A stretch of 52,372 nucleotides of DNA from an uncultured Verrucomicrobia subdivision 3 bacterium (GTDB lineage: Bacteria; Verrucomicrobiota; Verrucomicrobiia; Limisphaerales; UBA11358). The position numbers and the translations under genes are program-made. This document shows, in pieces, positions 41,857 to 50,135 of the stretch. Below the pieces are notes generated by a model. The model ran no database searches. It saw only the letters and a program-made list of their open reading frames with translations, and had not been told where the DNA came from. The stretch spans positions 1 to 52,372 of the forward strand of contig CAITTG010000054.1 of assembly GCA_903895255.1 (NCBI GenBank), in the 5' to 3' direction. The stretch's first letter is position 1. Each line of letters begins with the position of its first letter.

Positions 41857-42701
41857 TTGATTTTTTCCGCTGCTGCGAGCAGCAAGTTCTTTAACTGCAC
41901 GGTCTCGGAGATCACATCCACCTCGTTGCAATGTTCCCAGTCAATCCACACATATTCCAAGGCCATCCAGCCGGCGAATTGGCGACGGGCGAGCGCCTCC
42001 ACCATGCGCGGAAAATCGATGGTGTTTTTCTTCAGCGGTGCCTGCAGCCGTCCGCGCCGCGCCGCGCGCGCGTGCAGATGCGTGGCCAATTGGGTCAAGG
42101 GCTCAATGCGCTCATCGGCCATGCCCGCCCGCGTAAAATGGGCGTAATCCAGCGTCAAACCCAGGCCCGGCACCCGCTTCACCAAATCCAGCGCCCGCTC
42201 CGGCGTGTCGGCCAGCGAGCCGACATGCGGCTCCACCGCGAGCTGCAACTTGGCGGCGCGGGCCTCGGCCACGCGCCGGTTGAGTTCATCGACACTGCGG
42301 GCAACCCCGTCGGCCCGCGTTTCGCCCGGAAACGTCACCCCCGGCAAAATGGTGATGTGCGCCGCCCCCGCCGCATCCGCATAATCGAGCGCGCGCAAAA
42401 ATTGCTCGCCGGCCGCCGCGCGCCGGCCGGCTTCGGGATGATTGATGGCGAGTTCGTCAAAGCCCGCGTGGAGTTGCAGGAAAATGTCCGCGGCTTTGAG
42501 TCCGTGCCCGGCGAGGCGTCGCTGCAATCTGGCCCCGCTCGCGGCGGGCCGCCTCAGCTCGGCACTCGGCTTCAAATGGCCGTGACCTTCAAACAAACCA
42601 ATGTCCGCCCCGCGCAAGCCCAGCAGCGCGATGACTCCCAGCGCCTGGTCGTGTTCCAGCCGGGGAAAGGAAAAATCGGCGCAGCTTAATTTTAGTTTCA
42701 T
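41853..42701 (-). CDS. Xylose-isomerase-like TIM-barrel protein
   Basis: The 282-residue protein has the AP-endonuclease-2/xylose isomerase TIM-barrel pattern of sugar phosphate isomerase/epimerases. LKLSCADFSFPRLEHDQALG is the first strand and helix. The probable metal ligands follow: LAVEPHVGS (Glu near residue 158), GLTLDYAHFTRAG (Asp/His near 184) and WMALEYVWIDWEH (Glu near 248). Such enzymes isomerise or epimerise keto-sugars with a divalent metal. The substrate is unknown but should be an intermediate of the same pathway as its neighbours. Starts three bases after the stop of the solute-binding-like gene. Confidence 0.85.
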   Translation of the reverse strand: MKLKLSCADFSFPRLEHDQALGVIALLGLRGADIGLFEGHGHLKPSAELRRPAASGARLQRRLAGHGLKAADIFLQLHAGFDELAINHPEAGRRAAAGEQFLRALDYADAAGAAHITILPGVTFPGETRADGVARSVDELNRRVAEARAAKLQLAVEPHVGSLADTPERALDLVKRVPGLGLTLDYAHFTRAGMADERIEPLTQLATHLHARAARRGRLQAPLKKNTIDFPRMVEALARRQFAGWMALEYVWIDWEHCNEVDVISETVQLKNLLLAAAEKIK

Positions 42702-42704
42702 GCC

Positions 42705-43883
42705 TCAGTTGGTTTGATAAGCCCGGCCGCCGCGCGTGCGGGACTCGCGGTATCGCGCGTCCAGTTTTTCCAGCGTCGCCACCAGGCCCCGTCCATCGCG
42801 CAAATATTCCTGCAGCGCCTTCCCGCCGTCCGTTTGCAGCGCCACATAGCCGCTGTAACGCGGCCGGACAATCGCTTCGGACTGCGTGAGCCGGGTGCCG
42901 CTCAAAAAGCCGCCGCACAGCTCATCCGCCAGCCCGTCGTCCCACGCGGCGCGGTGCGCGGGTTGCCCGCCGGCGTGGACGTAAATGCCTTGTTGCACCC
43001 TGCCGCTCGCGACAAACAGCGCGTAATCCAGCGCCGCGGCGGCATTTTTGCAATTCGCGGAAATCGCCAGACCGGTGCCCCCCAGCACACTGCGCAATCG
43101 CGGTCCGCCCCGTTCGAGCGCCAGCAAGTTGCCAAAGGCCAGTGCCTTTGCTGCGAAATGGGGGCGCGCATAGTTGTTGTAAGTGTAGGCGAAGGCGTTC
43201 CACGCGAAATCATCCGTCGTCGTCATGCGCTCGGCAACGAGTATCGGATTCAGCTCATAAATGTCACGCGGCATCGGCTCGGTCAGCTCCCGCAGCATTT
43301 CCGCGGCGCGTTGCATGATTTCGCGGGGTGCCAGGTTTTCCTGGTCCGCGCACGGTTCCGCGCCCAGCCCCTTCACCAGCATGAGAAAATGCAAAAACAA
43401 ATCCGCGTTAAAACCAGGGATCACCGCCAGCTTCCGCCGCGCCAGCGCCACCGCCTCGGCCCACGTTTGCGGTGGTGGCACCCCGGCGCGTTCGAGCAAG
43501 TCCCGGCGCCAGCTGGGCGCGGGCGTGGCGGCGTCAATCGGCAGCGCCAGCATTTTCTCCTGCCAGACATAACTCTCAAACGTCGGCCCGACGGAATTTT
43601 GTTTCAACTCGGCCAGGGCGGCCGCCGGGGCCAGGCCGGCCAGATCGTGAACCAAGTGGTTCTCGAAACAAAACCCCGCCCACGGGTGATCAATCACAAT
43701 CAGGTCAAATTTGCGCGCCAGTTGGTCAATCGGCGCGTGGCCGAATTCGTCCAGCGTGCGCTTCTGCCAGTGAATCCGCACTCCCGGATGGGTTTCCTCG
43801 TAACGCTGGGCGGTCGCCACCAGGGGCGGCAGCGCGCGGCTGTGATCCCAGGCAATGCCGGTGAGTTGAATCGCTGTGCTCAT
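42705..43883 (-). CDS. Solute-binding-protein fold (family 1-like) without signal peptide
   Basis: The 392-residue protein looks like an ABC sugar-binding protein of the type 1 family: ITWDH-like opening (TGIAWDHSRALPPLVATAQR), RYEETHPGVRIHWQKRTLDE, the block FDLIVIDHPWAGFCFENHLV, and VPPPQTWAEAVALAR near residue 135. No signal peptide or lipobox precedes it, and there are no permease or ATPase genes nearby, so it is probably cytoplasmic. Similar orphan proteins occur in other sugar-acid operons, to my recollection, with unknown role. It may be a ligand sensor or an intracellular carrier. The gene overlaps the oxidoreductase by four bases. Confidence 0.75.
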   Translation of the reverse strand: MSTAIQLTGIAWDHSRALPPLVATAQRYEETHPGVRIHWQKRTLDEFGHAPIDQLARKFDLIVIDHPWAGFCFENHLVHDLAGLAPAAALAELKQNSVGPTFESYVWQEKMLALPIDAATPAPSWRRDLLERAGVPPPQTWAEAVALARRKLAVIPGFNADLFLHFLMLVKGLGAEPCADQENLAPREIMQRAAEMLRELTEPMPRDIYELNPILVAERMTTTDDFAWNAFAYTYNNYARPHFAAKALAFGNLLALERGGPRLRSVLGGTGLAISANCKNAAAALDYALFVASGRVQQGIYVHAGGQPAHRAAWDDGLADELCGGFLSGTRLTQSEAIVRPRYSGYVALQTDGGKALQEYLRDGRGLVATLEKLDARYRESRTRGGRAYQTN

Positions 43884-44941
43884 TTTTCGGGACGGATGCG
43901 GACGGTTTTTCCACTGGCGGCCGCCTGGCAGGCGGCTTCGATGATTTCCATCGAGGCCAGGCCGAGCTCCCCGGGCGAGCCATTCGGGGCCTCGCCCAGC
44001 ACCGCCTCAATGAAGTTCCGCGCGGGCGCTTGCGCGGGATAAATCTCCTCCGCCGTCAGCGGCGGGAACTCCGTTCGCCGGTCGCTGAAATCAATGCGGG
44101 TCATCGTGCCCCGCCAGAGTTCCAGTTGCAGGATCGCCTGGGTGCCGAAGACCCGCACCTCGTAACTGCGCTCGCTCAAGGGCGTGGCCCCGGTGCTGGC
44201 CAGGGAAACCAGCGCGCCGTTTTCCATCGTGATCGTCAGCGCGTTGTAAATGTCGTTGCGGGAGCCGTCCCGGTCGAAACGCGCAAACACCTCGGCCGGC
44301 CGCAGGCCCGTCAGAAAGGTGAGATACGCGGCCGCGTGCGAAACCTGGCAGTAGATTTGCCCGCCGCCGGCAATCGCCGGGTCATTGTAGGAACCCGGGC
44401 AGGGCTCCAGATAGACATTCGCCATGCCGTGCGTCGGCGAGGTGTTGATGCCCCGCAGCAGCTTGTCAATCGGGTTGGTCATCAGCAGGGAAATCAGCTT
44501 GATCTCGCCGAGCGCGCCCGATTGGATCAGTTGCCGCGCCTCCCGCCCATGCCGCGTGTAATGCCACGGGCAACTCATCACGAGCTGCAAGTTTTTCCCC
44601 GCCGCGAGGTCCACGAGTTCCCGCGCCTCGGCGGCCGTGAAGGTCATCGGCTTCTCGATCAAAACGTGCCGTCCGCTCTCCAGGGCCGCCCTGGCCTGGG
44701 CAAAGTGGACATTCGGCGTGGAGGCGACAATCACCGCCTCCACTTCCGCCAGCGCGAGTAATTCCTCGACGGTCCTGCAAGCGTGCCTCGCGCCGAAATC
44801 GCGCGCGATTTTTTCCGCCGTCGCCCCTTCGCGGCTCTGCACGGCCACCAGCTCCGCCCGCGGATGCGCGCGGATGGCGGGAATGTGGGCAAAAGTCGCC
44901 CACCACCCCGCGCCAATCACCCCCACGCGCAGCGGCTTCAT
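43880..44941 (-). CDS. Gfo/Idh/MocA-family oxidoreductase
   Basis: The 353-residue protein begins PLRVGVIGAGWWATFAHIPA, the NAD(P)-binding fold, and has the family signature HVLIEKPMTFTAAEARELVD near residue 95 with the catalytic EKP. The second half (GQIYCQVSHAAAYLTFLTGL and on) has the usual open sheet, with His at the position of the catalytic base. These enzymes oxidise or reduce sugar derivatives at a carbonyl or hydroxyl carbon. It is part of the AraC-controlled sugar-acid operon, following the enolase-superfamily gene with a 2-base gap. Exact substrate unknown. Confidence 0.9.
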   Translation of the reverse strand: MKPLRVGVIGAGWWATFAHIPAIRAHPRAELVAVQSREGATAEKIARDFGARHACRTVEELLALAEVEAVIVASTPNVHFAQARAALESGRHVLIEKPMTFTAAEARELVDLAAGKNLQLVMSCPWHYTRHGREARQLIQSGALGEIKLISLLMTNPIDKLLRGINTSPTHGMANVYLEPCPGSYNDPAIAGGGQIYCQVSHAAAYLTFLTGLRPAEVFARFDRDGSRNDIYNALTITMENGALVSLASTGATPLSERSYEVRVFGTQAILQLELWRGTMTRIDFSDRRTEFPPLTAEEIYPAQAPARNFIEAVLGEAPNGSPGELGLASMEIIEAACQAAASGKTVRIRPEK

Positions 44942-44943
44942 AA

Positions 44944-46137
44944 TCAGCCCTTGTACGGCGCCAGCAGCTCCCGCTTGAGTTCCACGCCAAAGCCCGGCTT
45001 GTTCGGATCCAGCGACACCTTGCCGTTCACCGGCAGTGGTTCGCCCTCGAGCACGCTAAAGATCGGCTGGATCTCCGTGCCCTGGCCTACGGAAAGGAAT
45101 TCCGCGTAGGGCGAATTGGTGTTGGCCATCACGAAATGATAATTATAAACGCTGGAGCCGTGCGGAATCACCGGCATGTCGTAGGGCTTCGCCATCGCCG
45201 CGATCCAGCGTGTGGGCGTGTAACCGCCGCACCATTGCATCTCCGGCTGGATAATGTCCGTGGCATGATTATGAATGATGTCGTGAAACGCCTTGGGATG
45301 ATATTCGAGGTTGCCGGTCGCCAGCAATATCGGCGCTATGCGGTCGCGCAAAATGCGGTTGCTCTCCGTCGCCCAGCCGTTTTGCAGCGGGTCCTCGAAC
45401 CATTTCACATCATAATCCCGCACCCGCTCGGCGACGCGCGTGGCAAACTCGATGTCCCACGAGAGGTAGCAATCAATCATGATTTCCATGTCGTCGCCCA
45501 GGCCGCTACGGAGTTTGGCGATGAGCTTCTCCATTTTTTTAATGCCCTCGCGCCCGCTTTCCACGCCCCAGGGCGCGGCAATTTTCACGCCGAGAAAGCC
45601 GCGGTCGCGCCACGAGTCCACGTAATCGGGATGTATCGTCACGTAGCAGGGAATGGCTTCCTTGGTTTGGCCGCCGATAATTTTATAGACCGGCAGCTTT
45701 TGCGCCTTGGCGACCAGATCATAGAGTGCGAGGTCCACCCCGGCCATCGCCATGCTCGTCACCCCGCCCAGGCCGTAAGGCAGGGTGGAGCGGTTCATTT
45801 GATCCCAGATGAGTTCGATATTGTAGGGGTCCTGGCCGATGAGGAAGCGCTTGAAATGTTTTTCAATGATCGCGCAGGCAAATTCTCCGCCGCCGTAATT
45901 GGCGCAAAAACCGCTCACCCCTTCATCCGTAAAAATCTCAATCACAAACGGATCCTGCCCGCCGCCCATCCACAGCGAGCGCACGCGGGAATATTTCGGG
46001 TGCACGGACATGGGATTGGAAATGAGCGTCTGCGCCTGCCAGCCGCCGCCCCAATATTGTGATTCGCCCACCGCCGCGCCGCGGGCCCCGGTGTCCCCGG
46101 ATTTAATCGTGTAAAGTTTGATGTCAGTGATTTTCAT
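44944..46137 (-). CDS. Enolase-superfamily acid-sugar dehydratase, RhmD-like with altered metal site
   Basis: The 397-residue protein is closest in wording to L-rhamnonate dehydratases: QAQTLISNPMSVHPKYSRVR, VDLALYDLVAKAQKLPVYKI, MIDCYLSWDIEFA (Asp metal ligand), WFEDPLQ (Glu ligand), and PHGSSVYNYHFVMANTNSPY at the end. At the third metal ligand the usual GEHE reads GNLE, so the ligand Glu is Asn and the adjacent His is Leu. The C-terminal His of PHGSS is kept. The loss of one acid makes dehydration of rhamnonate uncertain and points to another substrate or chemistry. It heads the operon. Confidence 0.85.
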   Translation of the reverse strand: MKITDIKLYTIKSGDTGARGAAVGESQYWGGGWQAQTLISNPMSVHPKYSRVRSLWMGGGQDPFVIEIFTDEGVSGFCANYGGGEFACAIIEKHFKRFLIGQDPYNIELIWDQMNRSTLPYGLGGVTSMAMAGVDLALYDLVAKAQKLPVYKIIGGQTKEAIPCYVTIHPDYVDSWRDRGFLGVKIAAPWGVESGREGIKKMEKLIAKLRSGLGDDMEIMIDCYLSWDIEFATRVAERVRDYDVKWFEDPLQNGWATESNRILRDRIAPILLATGNLEYHPKAFHDIIHNHATDIIQPEMQWCGGYTPTRWIAAMAKPYDMPVIPHGSSVYNYHFVMANTNSPYAEFLSVGQGTEIQPIFSVLEGEPLPVNGKVSLDPNKPGFGVELKRELLAPYKG

Positions 46138-46244
46138 GTGGATTTAAAGTCCCAAGTTACCGGGGCCCGGAAACCAAAAAAATGGATAAAATGACATTCA
46201 ACGTAGACTTTTTGCAGAAACCCGCCCAACCGCCACCCCAAGCC

Positions 46245-47138
46245 TCACCGTTTTTGACTGCGCAGCCGCCACTGGCTCGGCGTGATCTGCATTTTCTGGC
46301 GGAAGAGCCGGGAGAAATAGTGTTCGTCCTGAAAGCCTGTCTCCGCCGCGATTTCTTTGACGGAGAGGCTGCTTCCCACCAGCAAGTTCCGGGCGCGCAA
46401 CAGCCGCATTTCCAGCACATACTGGTGCGGGGCCAGGCCGGTGTGCCGCGTAAACGCGGTCCGAAACCAACTGTAGCTGACCCCCAGTTCCTGCGCCAGG
46501 GTCTTCACGTCCAGGTCGCGGCCCAGGTCGCCTTCCAGGCGGGCAATCGCCAGTTCAATCGCATTGGAACCCGGATTCCCCGTTTCCGGTGGCCCCTGCT
46601 GGGCGGAATAGCAAATGCCCGCCAGATTCGCCGCGGCGCCCGCCAGAATTTGCTGCAGCGCCGGACGGTTGGCCCGGACGGCTTGAATGAGCCGGTTGAA
46701 CGTGGCCACCACCGTGTCCTCCACATTAATTTTGATCACCGGTTTCGCCGCCGAGATGAAGTTGCTTTTCTGCCAGTTCTGCGCCATCACCCCGTCGAAG
46801 CCAATCCAAAACTCGTGCCACCCGGTTTTGACATCCGGCTGGTAGCGATGCCACACCCCGGGGAACAGCAGGAACACACTCCCGGGTTCAATCGGCACGT
46901 TTATGTTACCTGCCGACTCAAAATTCCCCCGTCCTCCGGCCACATAAACCAGGGCAAAACTGTCCAGCACCCGCCCCTGTTGCCAGTCAAAGGCAAAGCC
47001 CTTGGGGTGTCCGCTCGGCGGGTAAGGCGTATGCGGGGGCACCCGGGTTTCGCCCAGGGTGTTCACAAACAGGCCCCATTTTCGGTCCCGGCTGCTTACG
47101 GGAAAATAGCGGTGGAATGAGAAAAAAGTGCTCTTCAT
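46245..47138 (-). CDS. AraC-family transcriptional regulator
   Basis: The 297-residue regulator has an N-terminal cupin-like sensor (about residues 50-130, with VYVAGGRGNFES and SVFLLFPGVWHRYQPD) and two C-terminal helix-turn-helix units. These run LDVKTLAQELGVSYSWFRTA then FTRHTGLAPHQYVLEMRLLR, and VKEIAAETGFQDEHYFSRLF then RQKMQITPSQWR. It lies 107 bases upstream of the dehydratase gene in the same direction, and likely activates the downstream operon in response to a sugar acid. ATG at 47138 gives MKSTFFSFHRYFPVS. Confidence 0.9.
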   Translation of the reverse strand: MKSTFFSFHRYFPVSSRDRKWGLFVNTLGETRVPPHTPYPPSGHPKGFAFDWQQGRVLDSFALVYVAGGRGNFESAGNINVPIEPGSVFLLFPGVWHRYQPDVKTGWHEFWIGFDGVMAQNWQKSNFISAAKPVIKINVEDTVVATFNRLIQAVRANRPALQQILAGAAANLAGICYSAQQGPPETGNPGSNAIELAIARLEGDLGRDLDVKTLAQELGVSYSWFRTAFTRHTGLAPHQYVLEMRLLRARNLLVGSSLSVKEIAAETGFQDEHYFSRLFRQKMQITPSQWRLRSQKR

Positions 47139-47230
47139 GGACCCGTGCCATACTCCGGCTGTTCTGCCTGAGCTTGCCAGCAAAAATCCAAATATCCACG
47201 CCAAATATCATTTTGCCCATGAACTGGGGG

Positions 47231-47249
47231 CGGGGACAGCCTGTCCCCG
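47231..47249. repeat. Palindrome CGGGGACAG/CTGTCCCCG
   Basis: CGGGGACAG (47231-47239) and CTGTCCCCG (47241-47249) are perfect 9-bp arms with one central base. It lies between the AraC gene and tatA, and a T-rich stretch (TAATTTTCTCC) follows on the plus strand. A dispersed palindrome or an operator is possible. Confidence 0.45.
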
Positions 47250-47383
47250 TAATTTTCTCCTCTGAAATTTCCCATCTTAAACCTGCCATTGTGTCCCCCC
47301 GCCCCCGCCCCCCGCCCCCCCTTTTTGCCGCTTTACTAATGCCCGTCCCGGGCTTAGCTTGGTTGTAGAACTGGAATTACATT

Positions 47384-47644
47384 ATGAATGCAATGCTTGC
47401 TGGAATTTTTGGTGGCTGGGAAGTCGTCCTGATTTTTGCCGTGGTCCTGATCTTGTTCGGTGCCAAGAAACTCCCCGAACTCGCCAAGGGCCTGGGTACC
47501 GGCATCAAGGAATTTAAGAAAGCCACCCGCGAAGTGACCGACGAAATCCAAAACGCCCCCATTGACTCGCCGCAGCCCAAGATTGCCAGCCAGTCCCAAC
47601 CGCCCGCCACGGTGTCCCAAACCACCACGCCGCCCAAGGCTTGA
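47384..47644 (+). CDS. tatA: Twin-arginine translocase subunit TatA/E
   Basis: The 86-residue protein has the TatA design: a short N-terminal membrane helix ([17 protein letters not shown]), the hinge [13 protein letters not shown], an amphipathic helix ([15 protein letters not shown]) and an unstructured Pro/Gln/Ser/Thr tail. TatA oligomers form the pore of the twin-arginine pathway, which exports folded proteins across the inner membrane. tatC follows 17 bases after the stop. No tatB gene is seen, as in minimal TatAC systems, although TatA may serve both roles. Confidence 0.95.
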   Translation: MNAMLAGIFGGWEVVLIFAVVLILFGAKKLPELAKGLGTGIKEFKKATREVTDEIQNAPIDSPQPKIASQSQPPATVSQTTTPPKA

Positions 47645-47661
47645 GTCGCAAGGTTCCCGGG

Positions 47662-48657
47662 ATGGCCAGCCCTAACGTTACGCCCAACCCCGACGAGGAT
47701 GAGGGTGGTCCGGTAAAAAATTTCCTCGAGCATCTGGAGGATTTCCGCTGGGTGCTCGTCAAGAGCGCCGTGGCGGTCTCCGTCGCCATGCTCCTCTGCC
47801 TCATCGGCGCCAATTACGTCATTGAGGTCATCAAATGGCCCATGACCCGGGCTCACGTCTCTTATCCCCCGGCGGATAAAATCGCCGTCCTCACCTTCGG
47901 CACCAACCAGCTCGGCAAATTCAATCTCACCCTCGAGGAACAGCGCTTTCTCGACGTCGGCACCAACCAGATCGTGGAGGTCGAAGTCAAACCCCTTCGC
48001 ATCGGCACCAACCAGGTCCTCGGCTGGCAGGTCAGCGCCGACCCCGCCATCACCGCCGACGCCCACCGGATGCATATTAATCTGGTGAACCTCAACCCCG
48101 CCGGCGGCTTTTTCGTCGCCTTTCAGGTGGCCATTTACGGTGGCTTGGTGATTTCCGGTCCCCTCGTCCTGTATTTCCTCATGTCCTTCATTTTCCCCGC
48201 CCTCAAAATCCATGAGAAAAAGCACATCTTCCGCGCCATGATCATCGGGGCCGGCCTGTTCCTGACCGGCGTTGCGTTCTGTTTCTTCGGCCTGATGCCG
48301 TTCGCCCTCGAAGCCTCGCAAATGTACTCCCAATGGCTTGGCCTGGGCGCCTACGAATGGCGCGCCGAGGATTACATCAGTTTCGTCTGCAAATTCATGC
48401 TCGGCATGGGCTTGGGCTTCGAACTGCCCGTGGTCCTCCTCACCCTCGTGAAACTCGGGGTCCTCAATTACACCATGCTCCGCAGCATGTGGCGCTACAT
48501 GATCGTCATCAACCTGATTTTGGGCGCGCTGCTCACCACCCCCGAAGTCCTCACCCAAGTCCTGATGGCGGTTCCCCTGTACATGCTTTACGAGATCACG
48601 GTCTGGATCGCCTGGTACTGGGAATGGCGCGATCGCAAACGCGCCTTGAAATCATAA
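47662..48657 (+). CDS. tatC: Twin-arginine translocase subunit TatC with long first periplasmic loop
   Basis: TatC is the receptor for twin-arginine signal peptides. The 331 residues contain FLEHLEDFRWVLVK at the start of TM1, then the remaining TMs with FVAFQVAIYGG, MSFIFPALKIHEKKHIF and LLTTPEVLTQVLMAVPLYML, all typical. E. coli TatC has 258 residues. The extra length is in the first periplasmic loop (about residues 65-145), which holds three GTNQ motifs (80-83, 100-103, 115-118). The start is ATG 47662; a TTG at 47641 would add seven residues. The C-terminal tail is short. Confidence 0.95.
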   Translation: MASPNVTPNPDEDEGGPVKNFLEHLEDFRWVLVKSAVAVSVAMLLCLIGANYVIEVIKWPMTRAHVSYPPADKIAVLTFGTNQLGKFNLTLEEQRFLDVGTNQIVEVEVKPLRIGTNQVLGWQVSADPAITADAHRMHINLVNLNPAGGFFVAFQVAIYGGLVISGPLVLYFLMSFIFPALKIHEKKHIFRAMIIGAGLFLTGVAFCFFGLMPFALEASQMYSQWLGLGAYEWRAEDYISFVCKFMLGMGLGFELPVVLLTLVKLGVLNYTMLRSMWRYMIVINLILGALLTTPEVLTQVLMAVPLYMLYEITVWIAWYWEWRDRKRALKS

Positions 48658-48691
48658 ATTGGCGGTCCAAAAATTGAAATCGCGCTTTACA

Positions 48692-48717
48692 ACCCGCCGA
48701 TTGCGGGTAAGCTTTTT
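48692..48717 (+). terminator. Probable intrinsic terminator of the tat operon
   Basis: ACCCGC (48692-48697) and GCGGGT (48703-48708) form a 6-bp stem with a 5-base loop CGATT, followed by AAGCTTTTTTAA. It sits 35 bases after tatC and just before the TIGR04073 gene. Confidence 0.55.
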
Positions 48718-48734
48718 TAAAATCTAAAATACGT

Positions 48735-49175
48735 ATGCGAAATGCCCTGACTCTCCTCGCTGTGATCGCGCTGCCCGCCTTGTTGGGTTCCGGTTGTGCC
48801 GGCCCCGAAGAAAAACTGAGTCGCGGCCTGAGCAACACCTTTGAAATCGTCCGCTGGGGTGATTTGCGCCAGTCCATGGAACAGTCCCAGATTTTTGATG
48901 ACACCGGCAATGGCTTCACCACCGGCTTGGTCACTGGTTTCGACAAGTCCATTACCCGCACCGGGGTTGGCCTGTATGAAATCGTCACCTTCCCCATTCC
49001 CGCCTACCATCCCGTGCTGACCAACTACATCAGCGCGAGTCCGGCGTTTCCCTCGAGTTTCACGCCCGGCTTGATCAACGATCCCACGCTGGCCACCGAT
49101 ACCTACACCGGTTTCAGCGGCGGCGATGTGGCGCCCTTCATCCCCGGCAGCCGGTTCAATGTGTACGATTACTAA
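48735..49175 (+). CDS. TIGR04073-type exosortase-associated lipoprotein
   Basis: The 146-residue protein starts MRNALTLLAVIALPALLGSG followed by Cys, a signal peptide with an imperfect lipobox. EEKLSRGLSNTFEIVRWGDL, GFTTGLVTGFDKSITRTGVG and LYEIVTFPIPAYHPV match the TIGR04073 family, which is found in organisms with the exosortase/PEP-CTERM system. Function unknown; periplasmic or outer-membrane attached. It links the genome with exosortase biology, but no exosortase gene is in the window. It lies between two terminators and so is likely monocistronic. Confidence 0.82.
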   Translation: MRNALTLLAVIALPALLGSGCAGPEEKLSRGLSNTFEIVRWGDLRQSMEQSQIFDDTGNGFTTGLVTGFDKSITRTGVGLYEIVTFPIPAYHPVLTNYISASPAFPSSFTPGLINDPTLATDTYTGFSGGDVAPFIPGSRFNVYDY

Positions 49176-49206
49176 AATTACCGGCATTCCTTTGCCGCTT
49201 TCAATC

Positions 49207-49240
49207 CGCGCCAACTCCTCCGGTTGGCGCGTTTTGCTTT
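49207..49240 (+). terminator. Intrinsic terminator after the TIGR04073 gene
   Basis: CGCGCCAAC (49207-49215) and GTTGGCGCG (49223-49231) form a 9-bp stem with a 7-base loop, followed by TTTTGCTTT. The ispE start is at 49248, so ispE must use a promoter within or below this element, or read-through. Confidence 0.8.
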
Positions 49241-49247
49241 GAACCCC

Positions 49248-50120
49248 ATGCCCCTCGCGAAACCATCCCCCTGCAAGGTCAACCTGATCCTGAACATCCT
49301 CGGCCGCCGCCCGGATGGCTATCATGAACTGGAAACCATCATGCAGCCCGTGCGGTTCCATGACGAGCTGGCCTTCACCCGCACCGCCACCGGCCTGGAA
49401 CTTACCTGCAACGACGCCTCCCTCCCCGTGGATGGACGCAACCTCGTGCACCGCGCCGCCACCGCCTTTCTCACCGCCGCCAGCATCTCCGACGGCGTGA
49501 AAATTCACTTGGAGAAAAAAATCCCGCTCGCCGCCGGCCTCGGCGGCGGCAGTGGCAACGCCGCCACGGCCTTGCTCGGTTTGAATGAACTGTTCGGCCA
49601 GCCCTTGGGCCTGGCGAAACTGCACGAGCTGGCCGCCGGGCTGGGCTCCGATATCAATTTTTTCCTGCAAGACCAGCCCGCCCTCGCCACCGGTCGCGGC
49701 GAACAAGTGCAATCCCTCGCGAATTTCCCCGCCCTCGCCGGCAAGGCCTTCTTTCTGATCCATCCCGGCTTTGGCATCTCCACCCCGTGGGCCTATCAAA
49801 ACCTCGCCCGGTTTCCCGAGGCCCTCAACGGCCGCCCCGGCCGCGCCCAACAACTCGTGTCCGCTTTGCAAACCTCCGACTGGGCCGCCATCCGCGCGGA
49901 AATGTACAACTCCCTCGAAGCCCCCGCCCTGGACAAATATCCGGTGCTCGCCGTCTTCCAGAAGTTCCTCCTCGAGCACGGCGCGCTCGCCACGCTCATG
50001 TCCGGCAGCGGCTCCACCACCTTTGCCCTTTTCGAAACCATCCCGGCCGCCGAAACCGTCCGCGAACAATTCCTCGCCTTCTTCGGCCGCAACTGCTGGA
50101 CCGCCGTCGTCCCGGTTTGA
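49248..50120 (+). CDS. ispE: 4-diphosphocytidyl-2-C-methyl-D-erythritol kinase
   Basis: IspE phosphorylates the 2-hydroxyl of CDP-methylerythritol in the MEP isoprenoid pathway. The 290-residue GHMP kinase has the N-terminal PCKVNLILNILGRRPDGYHE with the substrate Lys, the glycine-rich ATP loop PLAAGLGGGSGNAATALLGL near residue 94, and MSGSGSTTFALFE near the C-terminus. ATG at 49248 gives MPLAKPSPCKVNL; a longer in-frame start lies inside the terminator hairpin and is rejected. It converges with murJ. Confidence 0.94.
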   Translation: MPLAKPSPCKVNLILNILGRRPDGYHELETIMQPVRFHDELAFTRTATGLELTCNDASLPVDGRNLVHRAATAFLTAASISDGVKIHLEKKIPLAAGLGGGSGNAATALLGLNELFGQPLGLAKLHELAAGLGSDINFFLQDQPALATGRGEQVQSLANFPALAGKAFFLIHPGFGISTPWAYQNLARFPEALNGRPGRAQQLVSALQTSDWAAIRAEMYNSLEAPALDKYPVLAVFQKFLLEHGALATLMSGSGSTTFALFETIPAAETVREQFLAFFGRNCWTAVVPV

Positions 50121-50135
50121 AAAATGCCCCGCTCC

